Positions 35,877 to 44,186 of a stretch of 64,000 bases of DNA are shown one piece after another. The notes beneath the pieces are model-generated. The model ran no database searches. It was not told the origin of the DNA and saw nothing but the letters and a program-made list of their open reading frames with translations. The DNA lies in NCBI RefSeq assembly GCF_018998565.1, contig NZ_JAHNZO010000007.1:124001-188000 (forward strand). The letters run 5' to 3'. This DNA is from Paenibacillus oleatilyticus (lineage in GTDB: Bacteria > Bacillota > Bacilli > Paenibacillales > NBRC-103111). Position 1 is the first letter of the stretch; each line of letters begins with the position of its first letter. The position numbers were made by a program, and so were the translations under genes.

Positions 35877-35955
35877 TGTGCATAAAATGCAGGGTTTTCA
35901 GGAATAATCTGCTACATAGCAGTGGTTCGGATCGATGAGGGGAGGAGGAACGGCC

Positions 35956-37530
35956 ATGCTGCGTTTTTTGTTCCGCCAGCGGCTTCGAAAGCAGCAGACT
36001 GCCGGCGAGACTCCGCAAGAACCGATAGCCCGTTTAACGGAATCGGTTACGCACAACGTATCCATGATCAAAGAGCTATTGGGTTCTCCCAACGACCTGA
36101 TCATCCGCGAATTCAGGGTCGGACCGCACAAGCATCTCTGCTCGTTAATTTCCATCGACGGCTTGACTAATGCCGATCTGCTGGACGAAGAGGTGCTCCG
36201 GGTGCTTTTAACCGGAAGATGGCTGGAAACCCACATGGCCCCTACCGAAGGCAGCGCCTTGCTTGACCTGCTGCACAATGAGATTTTGTCGGTAAACAGC
36301 ATCGATCGGGTAGATTCTCTGGACCAAACGATGCTCAGCGTGTTATCCGGGCTTGCGGCGCTTCTAGTGGACGGTACGTCCGACGCGCTGCTGATCTGCA
36401 GCCAGCGTTGGCAGGAACGCCCGGTGGAGGAGCCCCAAACGGAGGCGCTTATTCGGGGGCCGAGGGACGGTTTCACGGAAAATTTGCGGACCAATACGGC
36501 GTTGGTGCGCCGTCGGCTCCGCGACCCTCATCTGCGCTACATCTCCTTCCGCATCGGTCGCAGATCGAGGAAGGAGGTCATTCTTGCTTACATCGACGGC
36601 ATCGCTCATCCCGATCTGATCGCGGAAGCAAAGCGGCGATTGGAAACCATCGATATGGATGAGGCGGAGGGCTCCGGCTATATCGAACAGTGGATGATGG
36701 ACAGCTTTCTTACCCCGTTTCCGCTGATTCACAGCACGGAACGCCCGGATAAAACGGCTTCGGCGCTTCTGCAAGGAAAGATTGCTCTATTGGTCGACGG
36801 TTCGCCGTTTACGCTGATTATGCCGGTCACCATCGGCACGATGTTTCAATCGCCGGAAGACTATTATCATCATTGGCTCATTTCTTCGTTGATGCGGTTT
36901 TTGCGGACGGTTTCCGCTTTTTTGGCGACGTTTCTTCCGGCGCTGTATATTGCGCTCGTCGAATACCATCAAGGGATGATCCCATCGAAGCTTGCTTTTT
37001 CGATCGCGGGCTCACGTGAAGGCGTGCCGTTTCCGGCCGTTGTCGAGGCGATGCTGATGGAAGTGACGCTGGAAGTGCTCCGCGAAGCGGGCATCCGGCT
37101 GCCCAAGCCCATCGGACAAACGATCGGCATCGTCGGCGGGCTTGTGATCGGGGAAGCGGCGGTGACGGCGGGCATCGTTAGCCCGATCATGGTTATCGTC
37201 GTTGCCATTACAGCCATTTCTTCGTTTTCGCTGCCGTCCTATTCGTTTGCGATCTCGCTTCGCATGCTGCGGTTTCTGATCATGCTGGCCGCGTCCATGT
37301 TCGGCTTGTACGGGATCGTGCTCGTGTATATCATGATCAACATTCATATCGTGAACCTCAAGAGCTTTGGCGTTCCGTTTACCGCACCGTTCGCGCCGTT
37401 CTTTTGGAATGATTGGAAGGATCTCATTCTGCGCGCGCCGGTTACGGTGCTCGAAAAACGGCCGCAGATCATGCAGACGCTGGACAAGGTGCGGATGAAC
37501 AAAAAGGGTGGACCGAAGGGACAGGAATAA
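35956..37530 (+). CDS. Spore germination protein, GerA family (A subunit)
   Basis: 524 residues after GGAGGAGG. The N-terminal 280 residues form the soluble domain; the C-terminal part has several membrane segments with the family hallmarks PESYYHH-like SPEDYYHHWL, PALYIALVEYHQGMIPSKL and GREGVPFPA-like SREGVPFPAVVEA. A subunits of Ger receptors sit in the spore inner membrane and respond, with B and C, to nutrient germinants, releasing cations. It opens a classic gerA-gerB-gerC operon; the germinant cannot be predicted. Expression in the forespore (sigma-G) is expected, but no promoter was identified. Confidence 0.93.
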   Translation: MLRFLFRQRLRKQQTAGETPQEPIARLTESVTHNVSMIKELLGSPNDLIIREFRVGPHKHLCSLISIDGLTNADLLDEEVLRVLLTGRWLETHMAPTEGSALLDLLHNEILSVNSIDRVDSLDQTMLSVLSGLAALLVDGTSDALLICSQRWQERPVEEPQTEALIRGPRDGFTENLRTNTALVRRRLRDPHLRYISFRIGRRSRKEVILAYIDGIAHPDLIAEAKRRLETIDMDEAEGSGYIEQWMMDSFLTPFPLIHSTERPDKTASALLQGKIALLVDGSPFTLIMPVTIGTMFQSPEDYYHHWLISSLMRFLRTVSAFLATFLPALYIALVEYHQGMIPSKLAFSIAGSREGVPFPAVVEAMLMEVTLEVLREAGIRLPKPIGQTIGIVGGLVIGEAAVTAGIVSPIMVIVVAITAISSFSLPSYSFAISLRMLRFLIMLAASMFGLYGIVLVYIMINIHIVNLKSFGVPFTAPFAPFFWNDWKDLILRAPVTVLEKRPQIMQTLDKVRMNKKGGPKGQE

Positions 37531-37565
37531 AAAACAGGAAACCTGACGGAAACGGAGGACTTCAC

Positions 37566-38672
37566 GTGAGAAGGTTCGAATACGGCGATGATGAGATTAA
37601 CGGTACGGAGCTGCTGTTTTCCGTTGCTTCGATGATTCTCGGCCTCGGCGTATTGACGCTGCCGCGTGGCATCGCTAAGGCGGTGCCCTCGTCGGACGGC
37701 TGGATCGCCATTCTGATTGCCGGCCTGCTCTGCATGATGTTTACGTGGGTCTTGGCGAAGCTGGCGGTTCGCTTTCCCAAGCAGCCGTTCACCGAGTTCG
37801 CGCCCCGTATTGTCGGGAGACCGCTGGCTGTCGTCTTATTCGTATTCTTCTTCATCGCGTTTGCCATGTTCTCCAGCTATGAGGTGCGGGGTGCGGCGGA
37901 AGTGGCTAAAGAATATTTATTTACACGTACGCCGGTCGAAGTCATCGGCCTCATTTTTTTTCTGGTTGTCATTTATGCGGCGTCCGGGCCGCGGGTTGGG
38001 ATCGTGCGTCTGAATTTGCTGTTTCTTCCGTTCGTCATCGTCGTTTTTGTGCTGGTTCTTGTGATGAACGCCGGTTTTTTCGAATTCGAGCAGTTAAAGC
38101 CTGTAGGGGTCAGTGATTGGAATAAAATGGGCGAAGGCATCGAGAAAAGCTTGTTTTCGTTTTTGGGTTTTGAATGCATCGTTTTTTATGCCGCTTTAAT
38201 GAACCGGCCTAAGGATGCGGTCAAGGCCGCCGTCATCGGCATGTCCATACCGCTTATCCTTTATACGGTCTTGTTCATCGTGACGATAGGCGTCTTCTCG
38301 GCCAAGGCTACGGCGGAGCTGCAGTATCCGGCGGTGGAGCTGGCCAAAGAAATCGAGGTGCCCGGGGCAATTCTCGAACGTTTTGAGTCGTTTTTTTTTA
38401 CGATTTGGCTGATGACGATCTTTAATTCCGCTGCGATGACGCTTGACATTTGCATCTGGATCGCAGGCACGTTTTTTCGCCGGTCAAGCAAACGGACAGT
38501 AGCTTTCGCCTTGGCTCCGGTCATTTATCTGGCGGGTTATTTGCCGAAAGATTTAACGCAGCTCTCCTCTTACGGGCGGTTGTTCAGCTATGTCGATTTT
38601 TTTGCCGGTATTTTGATCCCCTCGCTGCTGCTTGTGATTGCCAAGCTTAGGGGGGTGTCGGGCAGTGCTTAA
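37566..38672 (+). CDS. Spore germination permease, GerB family (B subunit)
   Basis: 368 residues with about ten membrane segments, starting at a GTG seven bases after CGGAGG. The N-terminus INGTELLFSVASMILGLGVL and the region around TLPRGIAKAV fit the endospore germination permease family, relatives of amino acid permeases that bind the germinant in the Ger receptor. It overlaps gerC by eight bases. Confidence 0.92.
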   Translation: MRRFEYGDDEINGTELLFSVASMILGLGVLTLPRGIAKAVPSSDGWIAILIAGLLCMMFTWVLAKLAVRFPKQPFTEFAPRIVGRPLAVVLFVFFFIAFAMFSSYEVRGAAEVAKEYLFTRTPVEVIGLIFFLVVIYAASGPRVGIVRLNLLFLPFVIVVFVLVLVMNAGFFEFEQLKPVGVSDWNKMGEGIEKSLFSFLGFECIVFYAALMNRPKDAVKAAVIGMSIPLILYTVLFIVTIGVFSAKATAELQYPAVELAKEIEVPGAILERFESFFFTIWLMTIFNSAAMTLDICIWIAGTFFRRSSKRTVAFALAPVIYLAGYLPKDLTQLSSYGRLFSYVDFFAGILIPSLLLVIAKLRGVSGSA

Positions 38673-39888
38673 AACGCCGGTTTCCGTTCTGTTCGCGCTG
38701 GTTCTTCTGGTGCTGACGGCGGGGTGCTGGGATCGTGTTGAAATCGACGAGCGGGGCTTTGTGATCGGTGTTGCGATTGATGTTCCAAAAACGTCCCAAA
38801 AGGCGGAACAGCAAAAAGCCGGGGGCGAGAAGAGACCCCGAGGGAAGGCGCGATATGCGGTAACGTATCAATTCGTCGTGCCGGGCAAGCTGCAGAGCGC
38901 CGGCGGTTCGAAAAGTACCGCCTCGGGCCAGGCTTATCTGAACCTGACGTCGGAAGGTGACGCGCTGTTCGATATCGACAAGCAGCTGGCGGGACGTGCG
39001 AGCCGCTATCCGTATTACGAGCATTTAAAAGTGATTGCGATCTCGGATCAGGTGGCGGGGAACGACCATGAATTTGCCCGCGTGCTGGATTTTTTCCTGC
39101 GTGAGCCCGAGATGCGGCGCAGCGCCAAGGTATTCGTCACGGCAGGCGAAGCCCGGAACATATTGAATGTCGAGCCCAGCAACGAGAAGCTGCCGGTCAT
39201 GTACATCAATTCCGTTTCGGAGAATAGTGTAAGGAACGCCAGTATTTTGCCGGAAACGAAGCTGGGGGACATTCATGAGCATTTGCTCGGTAAACGAAGC
39301 TTTGTCGTGCAGCGGATGATGAGCGCAGAGGACAGGCACGAGGTAAAGCTCGAAGGGGCGGCGGTAATCCGGGGAGAAAACTCGCAGATGGCCGGGGCGC
39401 TTGGGCCGGAAGAGACGGAAGGCCTGAACCTGCTCACCGGAAAATTTCGGACCGGAAATGTGAAAGCCGAAGTGAAAAATAAGCTGGTCGTATGCGATCT
39501 CACGATGAAGAAGAGAACCATCGCCGCCGACGTCAGCGACCCGCAGCACATCCGTTTTCAAATTCGTATCGAAGCGGAGGGCGCCATAGGCGAAAGCTAC
39601 GCGCAGTCGCTCGATTTGCTGAAAAGAAAATCGGTGGATAGGGTAGAGCAGGCGGCGGAGCGGGAGATCATGCGGTTGACGAAGTCGGTGATCCGCAAAC
39701 TGCAGCGCGATTTTCAGGCGGATGCGATTGGGCTTGGCGCCAACTTGCAGCAGAACCATTACAAAGTATGGAAACAGATCGGCGATAATTGGGAAAAAGG
39801 GAAGCGCTACTTTACGCAGTGCGAAATTCAAGTGGAGCCTCGTGTCATTATTCGCCGGACCGGAACGGTAAACCGTTCGAACCGATAG
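38665..39888 (+). CDS. Spore germination lipoprotein, GerC family (C subunit)
   Basis: 407 residues from a GTG with GGGGTG seven bases upstream, overlapping gerB. The signal peptide ends with the lipobox LTAGC, followed directly by WDRVEIDERGFVIGVAID, the family opening. It is the lipid-anchored subunit of the germinant receptor on the outer face of the spore inner membrane. Confidence 0.93.
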   Translation: MLKTPVSVLFALVLLVLTAGCWDRVEIDERGFVIGVAIDVPKTSQKAEQQKAGGEKRPRGKARYAVTYQFVVPGKLQSAGGSKSTASGQAYLNLTSEGDALFDIDKQLAGRASRYPYYEHLKVIAISDQVAGNDHEFARVLDFFLREPEMRRSAKVFVTAGEARNILNVEPSNEKLPVMYINSVSENSVRNASILPETKLGDIHEHLLGKRSFVVQRMMSAEDRHEVKLEGAAVIRGENSQMAGALGPEETEGLNLLTGKFRTGNVKAEVKNKLVVCDLTMKKRTIAADVSDPQHIRFQIRIEAEGAIGESYAQSLDLLKRKSVDRVEQAAEREIMRLTKSVIRKLQRDFQADAIGLGANLQQNHYKVWKQIGDNWEKGKRYFTQCEIQVEPRVIIRRTGTVNRSNR

Positions 39889-39899
39889 GAGACGATTGC

Positions 39900-40058
39900 A
39901 TGATTCAACTCATAAAGGAATATACGCCATCGGGATCGATTTGGCTGTGCGCATTTTTGTCTTGGGCTATTCCTTACACCATTTACCGGATTAACCGCAA
40001 GCTGCACGAAATGGCCGATCCGCCTTGGAAGAAGGAGGAACAGGAGAAATCGAACTAG
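39900..40058 (+). CDS. Small membrane protein at the end of the ger operon (52 aa)
   Basis: The ATG at 39900 has AGGAG eight bases upstream and lies 11 bases after the gerC stop. The product MIQLIKEYTPSGSIWLCAFL has one membrane segment (about 13-29) and a charged C-terminal tail. Small D-type subunits accompany some Ger receptors and modulate them; GerD-like/two-TM versions are known, but this one has a single TM, so that analogy is only inference. Confidence 0.6.
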   Translation: MIQLIKEYTPSGSIWLCAFLSWAIPYTIYRINRKLHEMADPPWKKEEQEKSN

Positions 40059-40103
40059 GAAAGGGACCACTCGGATCTTCGGCGGATCGGCCCGGTCAAC
40101 AGG

Positions 40104-40136
40104 TGAAAAAGCCCCTGTACACAGCACATGGGGCTT
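40104..40136 (-). terminator. Terminator of the PGAGYP-repeat gene
   Basis: On the minus strand AAGCCCC pairs with GGGGCTT and is followed by TTTT. It lies 11 bases beyond the repeat gene's stop. Confidence 0.75.
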
Positions 40137-40147
40137 AAGAGAGAACA

Positions 40148-40843
40148 CTACCTGGTCGGGCTCGGTACGTGGCGGCCTGGAGAACCGCCAGGCCAAGGTA
40201 GATACCCCGCGCCCGGGGCGTACCCCGGCCAAGTTCGGTATCCAGCGCCTGGAGCGTACCCCGGCCAGGAATGGTACCCCGTGCCTGGAGCGTACCCCGG
40301 CCAGAATTGGTACCCCGCTTCTGGAGCGCATCCGTCAGGCCGGGATTGATACCCAGCGCCTGGAGCGTACCCCGGCCAAGTTTGGTACCCTGCGCCCGGA
40401 GCGGCCCCCGGCCAGGTTGGATACCCCGCACCCGGAGCGGCCCCCGGCCAGGTTGGATACCCCGCGCCCGGAGCGGCCCCCGGCCAGGTTGGGTACCCTG
40501 CGCCCGGAGTCCCCCCCGGCGAGGTTGGATACCCAGCGCCTGGAGCGTACCCCGGCCAAGTTTGGTACCCTGCGCCCGGAGCACCCCCCGGCGAGGTTGG
40601 ATATCCCGCGCCCGGGGCACCCCCCGGCCAGGTTGGATACCCCGCGCCCGGAGCGCCTCCCGGCGAGGTTGGAAACCCCGCGCCCGGAATACCGCCTGGT
40701 ACGCCCTGATAGCCCGTTGCCGGAGTGCCTTCATACACACCGGGGCCCCCGCGTTCGTCGGGATGTCTTTCCAGGCTTGCGCCATCGTCCGGTGTCTCGA
40801 ATTGACTATGCGAATCGATGTAAGGAATTTCCTCGTAACTCAT
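40148..40843 (-). CDS. Proline/glycine/tyrosine repeat protein
   Basis: 231 residues; GGGAGAGG precedes the ATG. The first 49 residues are acidic and polar. The rest is 14 tandem repeats of 12 residues with consensus GAPGAGYPTWPG, varying at positions such as Y/Q/T/S, one repeat being 13 residues. It ends with a short basic tail. No signal peptide or membrane segment is present. The composition recalls spore coat, exosporium or adhesive structural proteins, whose Tyr-rich repeats can be cross-linked; the neighbouring ger operon fits a spore role, but this is inference. The minus strand is chosen over long frames on the plus strand because it has RBS, terminator and a non-random repeat. Confidence 0.8.
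   Translation of the reverse strand: MSYEEIPYIDSHSQFETPDDGASLERHPDERGGPGVYEGTPATGYQGVPGGIPGAGFPTSPGGAPGAGYPTWPGGAPGAGYPTSPGGAPGAGYQTWPGYAPGAGYPTSPGGTPGAGYPTWPGAAPGAGYPTWPGAAPGAGYPTWPGAAPGAGYQTWPGYAPGAGYQSRPDGCAPEAGYQFWPGYAPGTGYHSWPGYAPGAGYRTWPGYAPGAGYLPWPGGSPGRHVPSPTR
40187..40696 (-). repeat. Tandem 36-bp coding repeats (14 copies)
   Basis: A GC-rich 36-base unit encoding GAPGAGYPTWPG is repeated head-to-tail; one copy is 39 bases. Units differ mostly at the codons for the variable residues. Confidence 0.85.
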
Positions 40844-40993
40844 GGAATCCTCTCCCTTTTTGGCTTGGTAGGAAGCATATGTACTACGCTAATGTCCATA
40901 GTCCTTACCAAGTATATGAGACGGATACCCAAACGTGACCGAAAAAATGGAAGGGCTTGTTTCTTTTTTTACAGTGAAGGTGAGCTTAATAAT

Positions 40994-41413
40994 CTATTTC
41001 GGTCCGACCTGCCCCCTATCGTTCACGTCAATGGCTTCCTCGGCATTATGTCTACCGTAGCCGGGCTGCCTGTAATCCGAGTTGCCCAGTTTCTCCATGA
41101 TCCGCATCTTTTCGATATGTCCGCGCGTTTCAGGCGTCCCCAGCCGATAGATCATAGCGTACAGCTCCCGTGCTTGGGAGTTGTACTCATTCGTCGCCTC
41201 GTCATGGTCCGCCGATTTATAAGGCACTCCCGCGCGGGCAAACGTCTTTTCCGTTTCGGCCACGTAACTGCCCATCAGCCACCGCAACTCCCGAATTTCC
41301 TGCTCGGTGGCTTCCACCGCATATTCATAGGAGTAGTTTCTAAGATCCGCGAGCGTCTGCGCATCTTCAATCGTGCCGGAACCGACGGAAACGTAATAGC
41401 TTTTTTTGAGCAT
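40994..41413 (-). CDS. Small soluble protein of unknown function (139 aa)
   Basis: The ATG is six bases after GGGAGGGG. The product is hydrophilic, acidic at the end (EEAIDVNDRGQVGPK), with helices such as IEDAQTLADLRNYSYEYAV and EQEIRELRWLMGSYVAETEK. No family is recognised. Its RBS lies inside the 3' arm of a strong hairpin (41420-41467), so translation is probably controlled. It follows the permease gene at 41487 on the same strand. Confidence 0.65.
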   Translation of the reverse strand: MLKKSYYVSVGSGTIEDAQTLADLRNYSYEYAVEATEQEIRELRWLMGSYVAETEKTFARAGVPYKSADHDEATNEYNSQARELYAMIYRLGTPETRGHIEKMRIMEKLGNSDYRQPGYGRHNAEEAIDVNDRGQVGPK

Positions 41414-41419
41414 ATTAAA

Positions 41420-41467
41420 CCCCTCCCGTTAAGAAAAACGTAACTCTTCTTAACCTGAAGGGGAGGG
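41420..41467 (-). promoter_or_regulatory. RNA hairpin that sequesters an RBS
   Basis: On the minus strand CCCTCCCC, five bases, GTTAAGAA, an 11-base loop, then TTCTTAAC and GGGAGGGG. Both 8-bp blocks pair perfectly. The last block is the ribosome site of the gene starting at 41413. Confidence 0.7.
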
Positions 41468-41486
41468 CTTGAACCAACCGCCCGTA

Positions 41487-42896
41487 TCACTCCAAAAAAA
41501 TCGCCACAATCGCCGTAACGATCAGTCCCGCGACGACGGGCTTCAAATTGCGCCGCGCCAGTTCGAACGGATCGACGCCGCAGATGGCAGCCGCCGGGAT
41601 AAGCGCCCACGGCACAAGGGTGCCTCCGCCGACCCAGATCGCGGCAATCTGCCCGAGTGCGGTCAGCGTCGCAATTCCCGAGCCGATAGCGGCGGCGAAT
41701 AGACGGGCGATCGAGCCGGCCAGCGAAATGCCGGAGAAGCCGGAGCCGTCAAGACCGGTAATGGCGCCTACGGCCGTCAGCGTGACCGCGCCGATCGCCT
41801 GATTGAGCGGCACCGCATGGGCGAGCGCATAGCCGAGATCGTTGACAAGACCGTGCGAGCCTTCGGGCAGCACGCTGCCGAAAATGTCCGTAAGCGCCGA
41901 ATCGCCAAGGTAAAAGAACGCGGCTATCGGAATGACCGGTCCGAATACCTTAAAGCCGAACAAAAAGCCGTCGATCAAATAGCCGGTCGCCCGCTCCAGC
42001 CCTTGACCTCGGTGCGTCAGCAGCGAGACGAGCAGCATTGCAAGCAGCGCGGTTCCGCCGACAAGCGCAGTGGCATCGCCGCCTTGCAGCTTGAACGCGA
42101 ACATGGCGGCCACATCGGCGGCGAACAGCGTCGCTATGACCCAAGACAGCGCGACCCGGCCCCTGCGCGGCAGAAGGGCTTCTTTGGCCTCCGCCTTGCC
42201 GGCTCCCGACTCATAAGCCGCCGCTGCGCTGCCGATGCCTGACGTAAGCCGTCCCTGCCGCATCTCGCGGCGCAGCATCCAGAAGGCGGCGACTGTCGTC
42301 ACGGCGCCCATGACAATGACGAGCGGCACGCTGGCTTCCATGACGGCCGCAACAGGAATGCCTGCCGCATCGGCCGTCAGCTTCGGCGCGCCCTGGATGA
42401 CATAGTCGCCGGACAGCGCGATGCCGTGGCCGAACAGGTTCATCGCCATTGCCACGCCGATTGCGGGCAAGCCTACCCGTACAGCTGCCGGCAGCAGAAC
42501 CGCGCCTACCAGCGCAATGGCCGGGGACGGCCAGAAAAACCACGACATCGTCATCATGAGAAAGCCAATGACCCAGAAAGCAAGCGCCGGGGTCCGAATG
42601 AATCGGGCAAACGGCGAGATCATGGTCTCGCCTACGCCGCTTTGTTCCAGCACCTTGCTCATCGCCACGACGATACAAATGATCAGGATCGTGCCAAGCA
42701 GCTCTTTCATGGCATAAATAAAGCTGTTGAATACACCGCCGACCGAAGCGTGAAGCGATCCCGTCGAGAGCAGCCCGATCAGCACAATGCCGGTAATGCA
42801 GACGATCGTCGTATCCCGGCGCATCACCATGAATCCGATAATGAGCAAAATGAATAGCAGATACACATAATGAAGTGAAATTAGAGTGATACCCAA
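41487..42896 (-). CDS. Ion-transporter-superfamily permease
   Basis: 469 residues with about 11 membrane segments, starting at a TTG seven bases after GGAGGT. The pattern (LLGTILIICIVVAMSKVLEQ, WFFWPSPAIALVGAVLLP, GHGIALSGDYVIQGAPKLT) resembles ion-transporter-superfamily carriers that move organic anions such as gluconate or dicarboxylates. The internal duplication and conserved polar residues in the membrane support a secondary carrier. The substrate is not predictable. A possible terminator/attenuator hairpin lies 20 bases after its stop. Confidence 0.75.
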   Translation of the reverse strand: MGITLISLHYVYLLFILLIIGFMVMRRDTTIVCITGIVLIGLLSTGSLHASVGGVFNSFIYAMKELLGTILIICIVVAMSKVLEQSGVGETMISPFARFIRTPALAFWVIGFLMMTMSWFFWPSPAIALVGAVLLPAAVRVGLPAIGVAMAMNLFGHGIALSGDYVIQGAPKLTADAAGIPVAAVMEASVPLVIVMGAVTTVAAFWMLRREMRQGRLTSGIGSAAAAYESGAGKAEAKEALLPRRGRVALSWVIATLFAADVAAMFAFKLQGGDATALVGGTALLAMLLVSLLTHRGQGLERATGYLIDGFLFGFKVFGPVIPIAAFFYLGDSALTDIFGSVLPEGSHGLVNDLGYALAHAVPLNQAIGAVTLTAVGAITGLDGSGFSGISLAGSIARLFAAAIGSGIATLTALGQIAAIWVGGGTLVPWALIPAAAICGVDPFELARRNLKPVVAGLIVTAIVAIFLE

Positions 42897-43065
42897 TCAT
42901 CCCACCTCCACTGGACAAAAGCCTAACGCCTTTGTACTACAGCGTATGCGGACAGCGGAAAAGGGTGAGAACATGCTGTGCTTTTGCCAATGGACCAAGC
43001 GTCGGGGCAAGTACGCCAAAAAGACTGCCCTGGGAGCGGTCCGGCTATCACAAATGTCTGCGGCG

Positions 43066-43890
43066 TCAAGCCTCAGTTGCCGCTCCTGCTTCTTCGCGGC
43101 GCAGCACGAATTTCTCGACGACGTGCTTGACGCCATCCTCATTATTGCTGAAAGTCACATAATCGGCGATTTCCTTCAAGGACTCGACGGCATTGCCCAT
43201 CGCGACGCCAAGCCCCGCTACCTCCAGCATTTCGCGGTCGTTCCAGCTGTCTCCGATACCGATGACTTGCTCGAGCCCGATGCCGAAATGCTCGGCCAGA
43301 TGCGCAAGCGCATGCCCTTTGGTGCCTTCGATATGCACGATTTCCAGAAAATGCGGCTTCGATTTCGTAATATGCACCTGCCCGCCGGTCAAGCCGCGGA
43401 GCCGCTCCGCGACCCGGTCCAGCAGCTCCGGTTCGTCGATGATCAGCAGCTTCATCGAAGGCTGAGCCGCCAGCTCTCCGAAGTCCGGGTACACGGTATA
43501 AGGGATTTTCGAAAGCGCGGCATACGCTTTCGCTTTATCGTTGTCTTCCTTAACATACAGCACGTCGTTTACGTACGTTTGCAGATGCAATCCTTCGGAT
43601 TCGCAAAAATCGAAAATGAGCCGCGCCGCGTTGGCGGGCACGGTCCGTTCGTACAAGACGCGTCCGTCGATTGAATTTTTGACGAGCGACCCTTGATATG
43701 TAATCAGCGGCACGTTCAGTTCCAACTGCCCGGCGAGCTGCTTGGCCGAGGCGTACATGCGTCCGGTAGCCAGCGTAACGATGACGCCTTCGGCCAGCGC
43801 TGCGGCAAGCGCCCCTTTGGTTCCTTCCGTGATCTGCTTCTCGTCGTTGATCAGCGTATCGTCGATGTCGATTGCAAGCATTTTGTACAT
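43066..43890 (-). CDS. HAD-family phosphatase, Cof type
   Basis: 274 residues. Motif I AIDIDDTL carries the nucleophile Asp8 and the acid/base Asp10; motif II is TLATGRM and motif IV GIGDSWNDREML, with a large C2-type cap between. These match Cof/YwpJ-type sugar or flavin phosphatases. The substrate is unknown. It lies before a 295-base intergenic region and is transcribed away from the GGDEF-EAL gene. Confidence 0.9.
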   Translation of the reverse strand: MYKMLAIDIDDTLINDEKQITEGTKGALAAALAEGVIVTLATGRMYASAKQLAGQLELNVPLITYQGSLVKNSIDGRVLYERTVPANAARLIFDFCESEGLHLQTYVNDVLYVKEDNDKAKAYAALSKIPYTVYPDFGELAAQPSMKLLIIDEPELLDRVAERLRGLTGGQVHITKSKPHFLEIVHIEGTKGHALAHLAEHFGIGLEQVIGIGDSWNDREMLEVAGLGVAMGNAVESLKEIADYVTFSNNEDGVKHVVEKFVLRREEAGAATEA

Positions 43891-44061
43891 GGTGCGGTCT
43901 CCACTCCCGTAAAGTCAAATTGCCCTCATTATAACGTACGGCGCGTATTTTTCAAGTTTTTTTGTCGTGGCATCCTTTTGCCCAAGGCTGTCGTTGGAAG
44001 GCATTAACGGTACTTTCACATGGGACGGAAATAAATGTCTATTTTTGCGAGTAATTAGTGC

Positions 44062-44089
44062 TAAAGAAATAGTTCGAATTACCCGATGA
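44062..44089 (+). promoter_or_regulatory. Possible sigma-D (motility) promoter
   Basis: TAAA at 44062, 16 bases, then CCCGATGA at 44082, matching the core of the sigma-D consensus TAAA-N15-GCCGATAT. It lies about 97 bases before the GGDEF-EAL gene. The surrounding 295 bases hold no further gene or riboswitch that I can see. Confidence 0.35.
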
Positions 44090-44186
44090 TTAATTTATAA
44101 TTCATTTATTCCTATTAAGGCTTAAGCTTGTACGGCGCTTCCCTGGCAGCAATATGCGATACAACAATGAGATGAGGCGGATGGAT

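Noticed and set aside
40187..40696. CRISPR-like repetition
   Set aside because: The units are contiguous 36-base coding repeats without unique spacers.
40271..41443. A 390-residue plus-strand open frame over the repeat gene
   Set aside because: Its repeats are only the complement of the minus-strand PGAGYP gene; it lacks an RBS and runs antisense through the next gene.
43891..44186. Cyclic-di-GMP riboswitch before the GGDEF-EAL gene
   Set aside because: No GEMM-type conserved core could be found; only a sigma-D-like promoter was seen.
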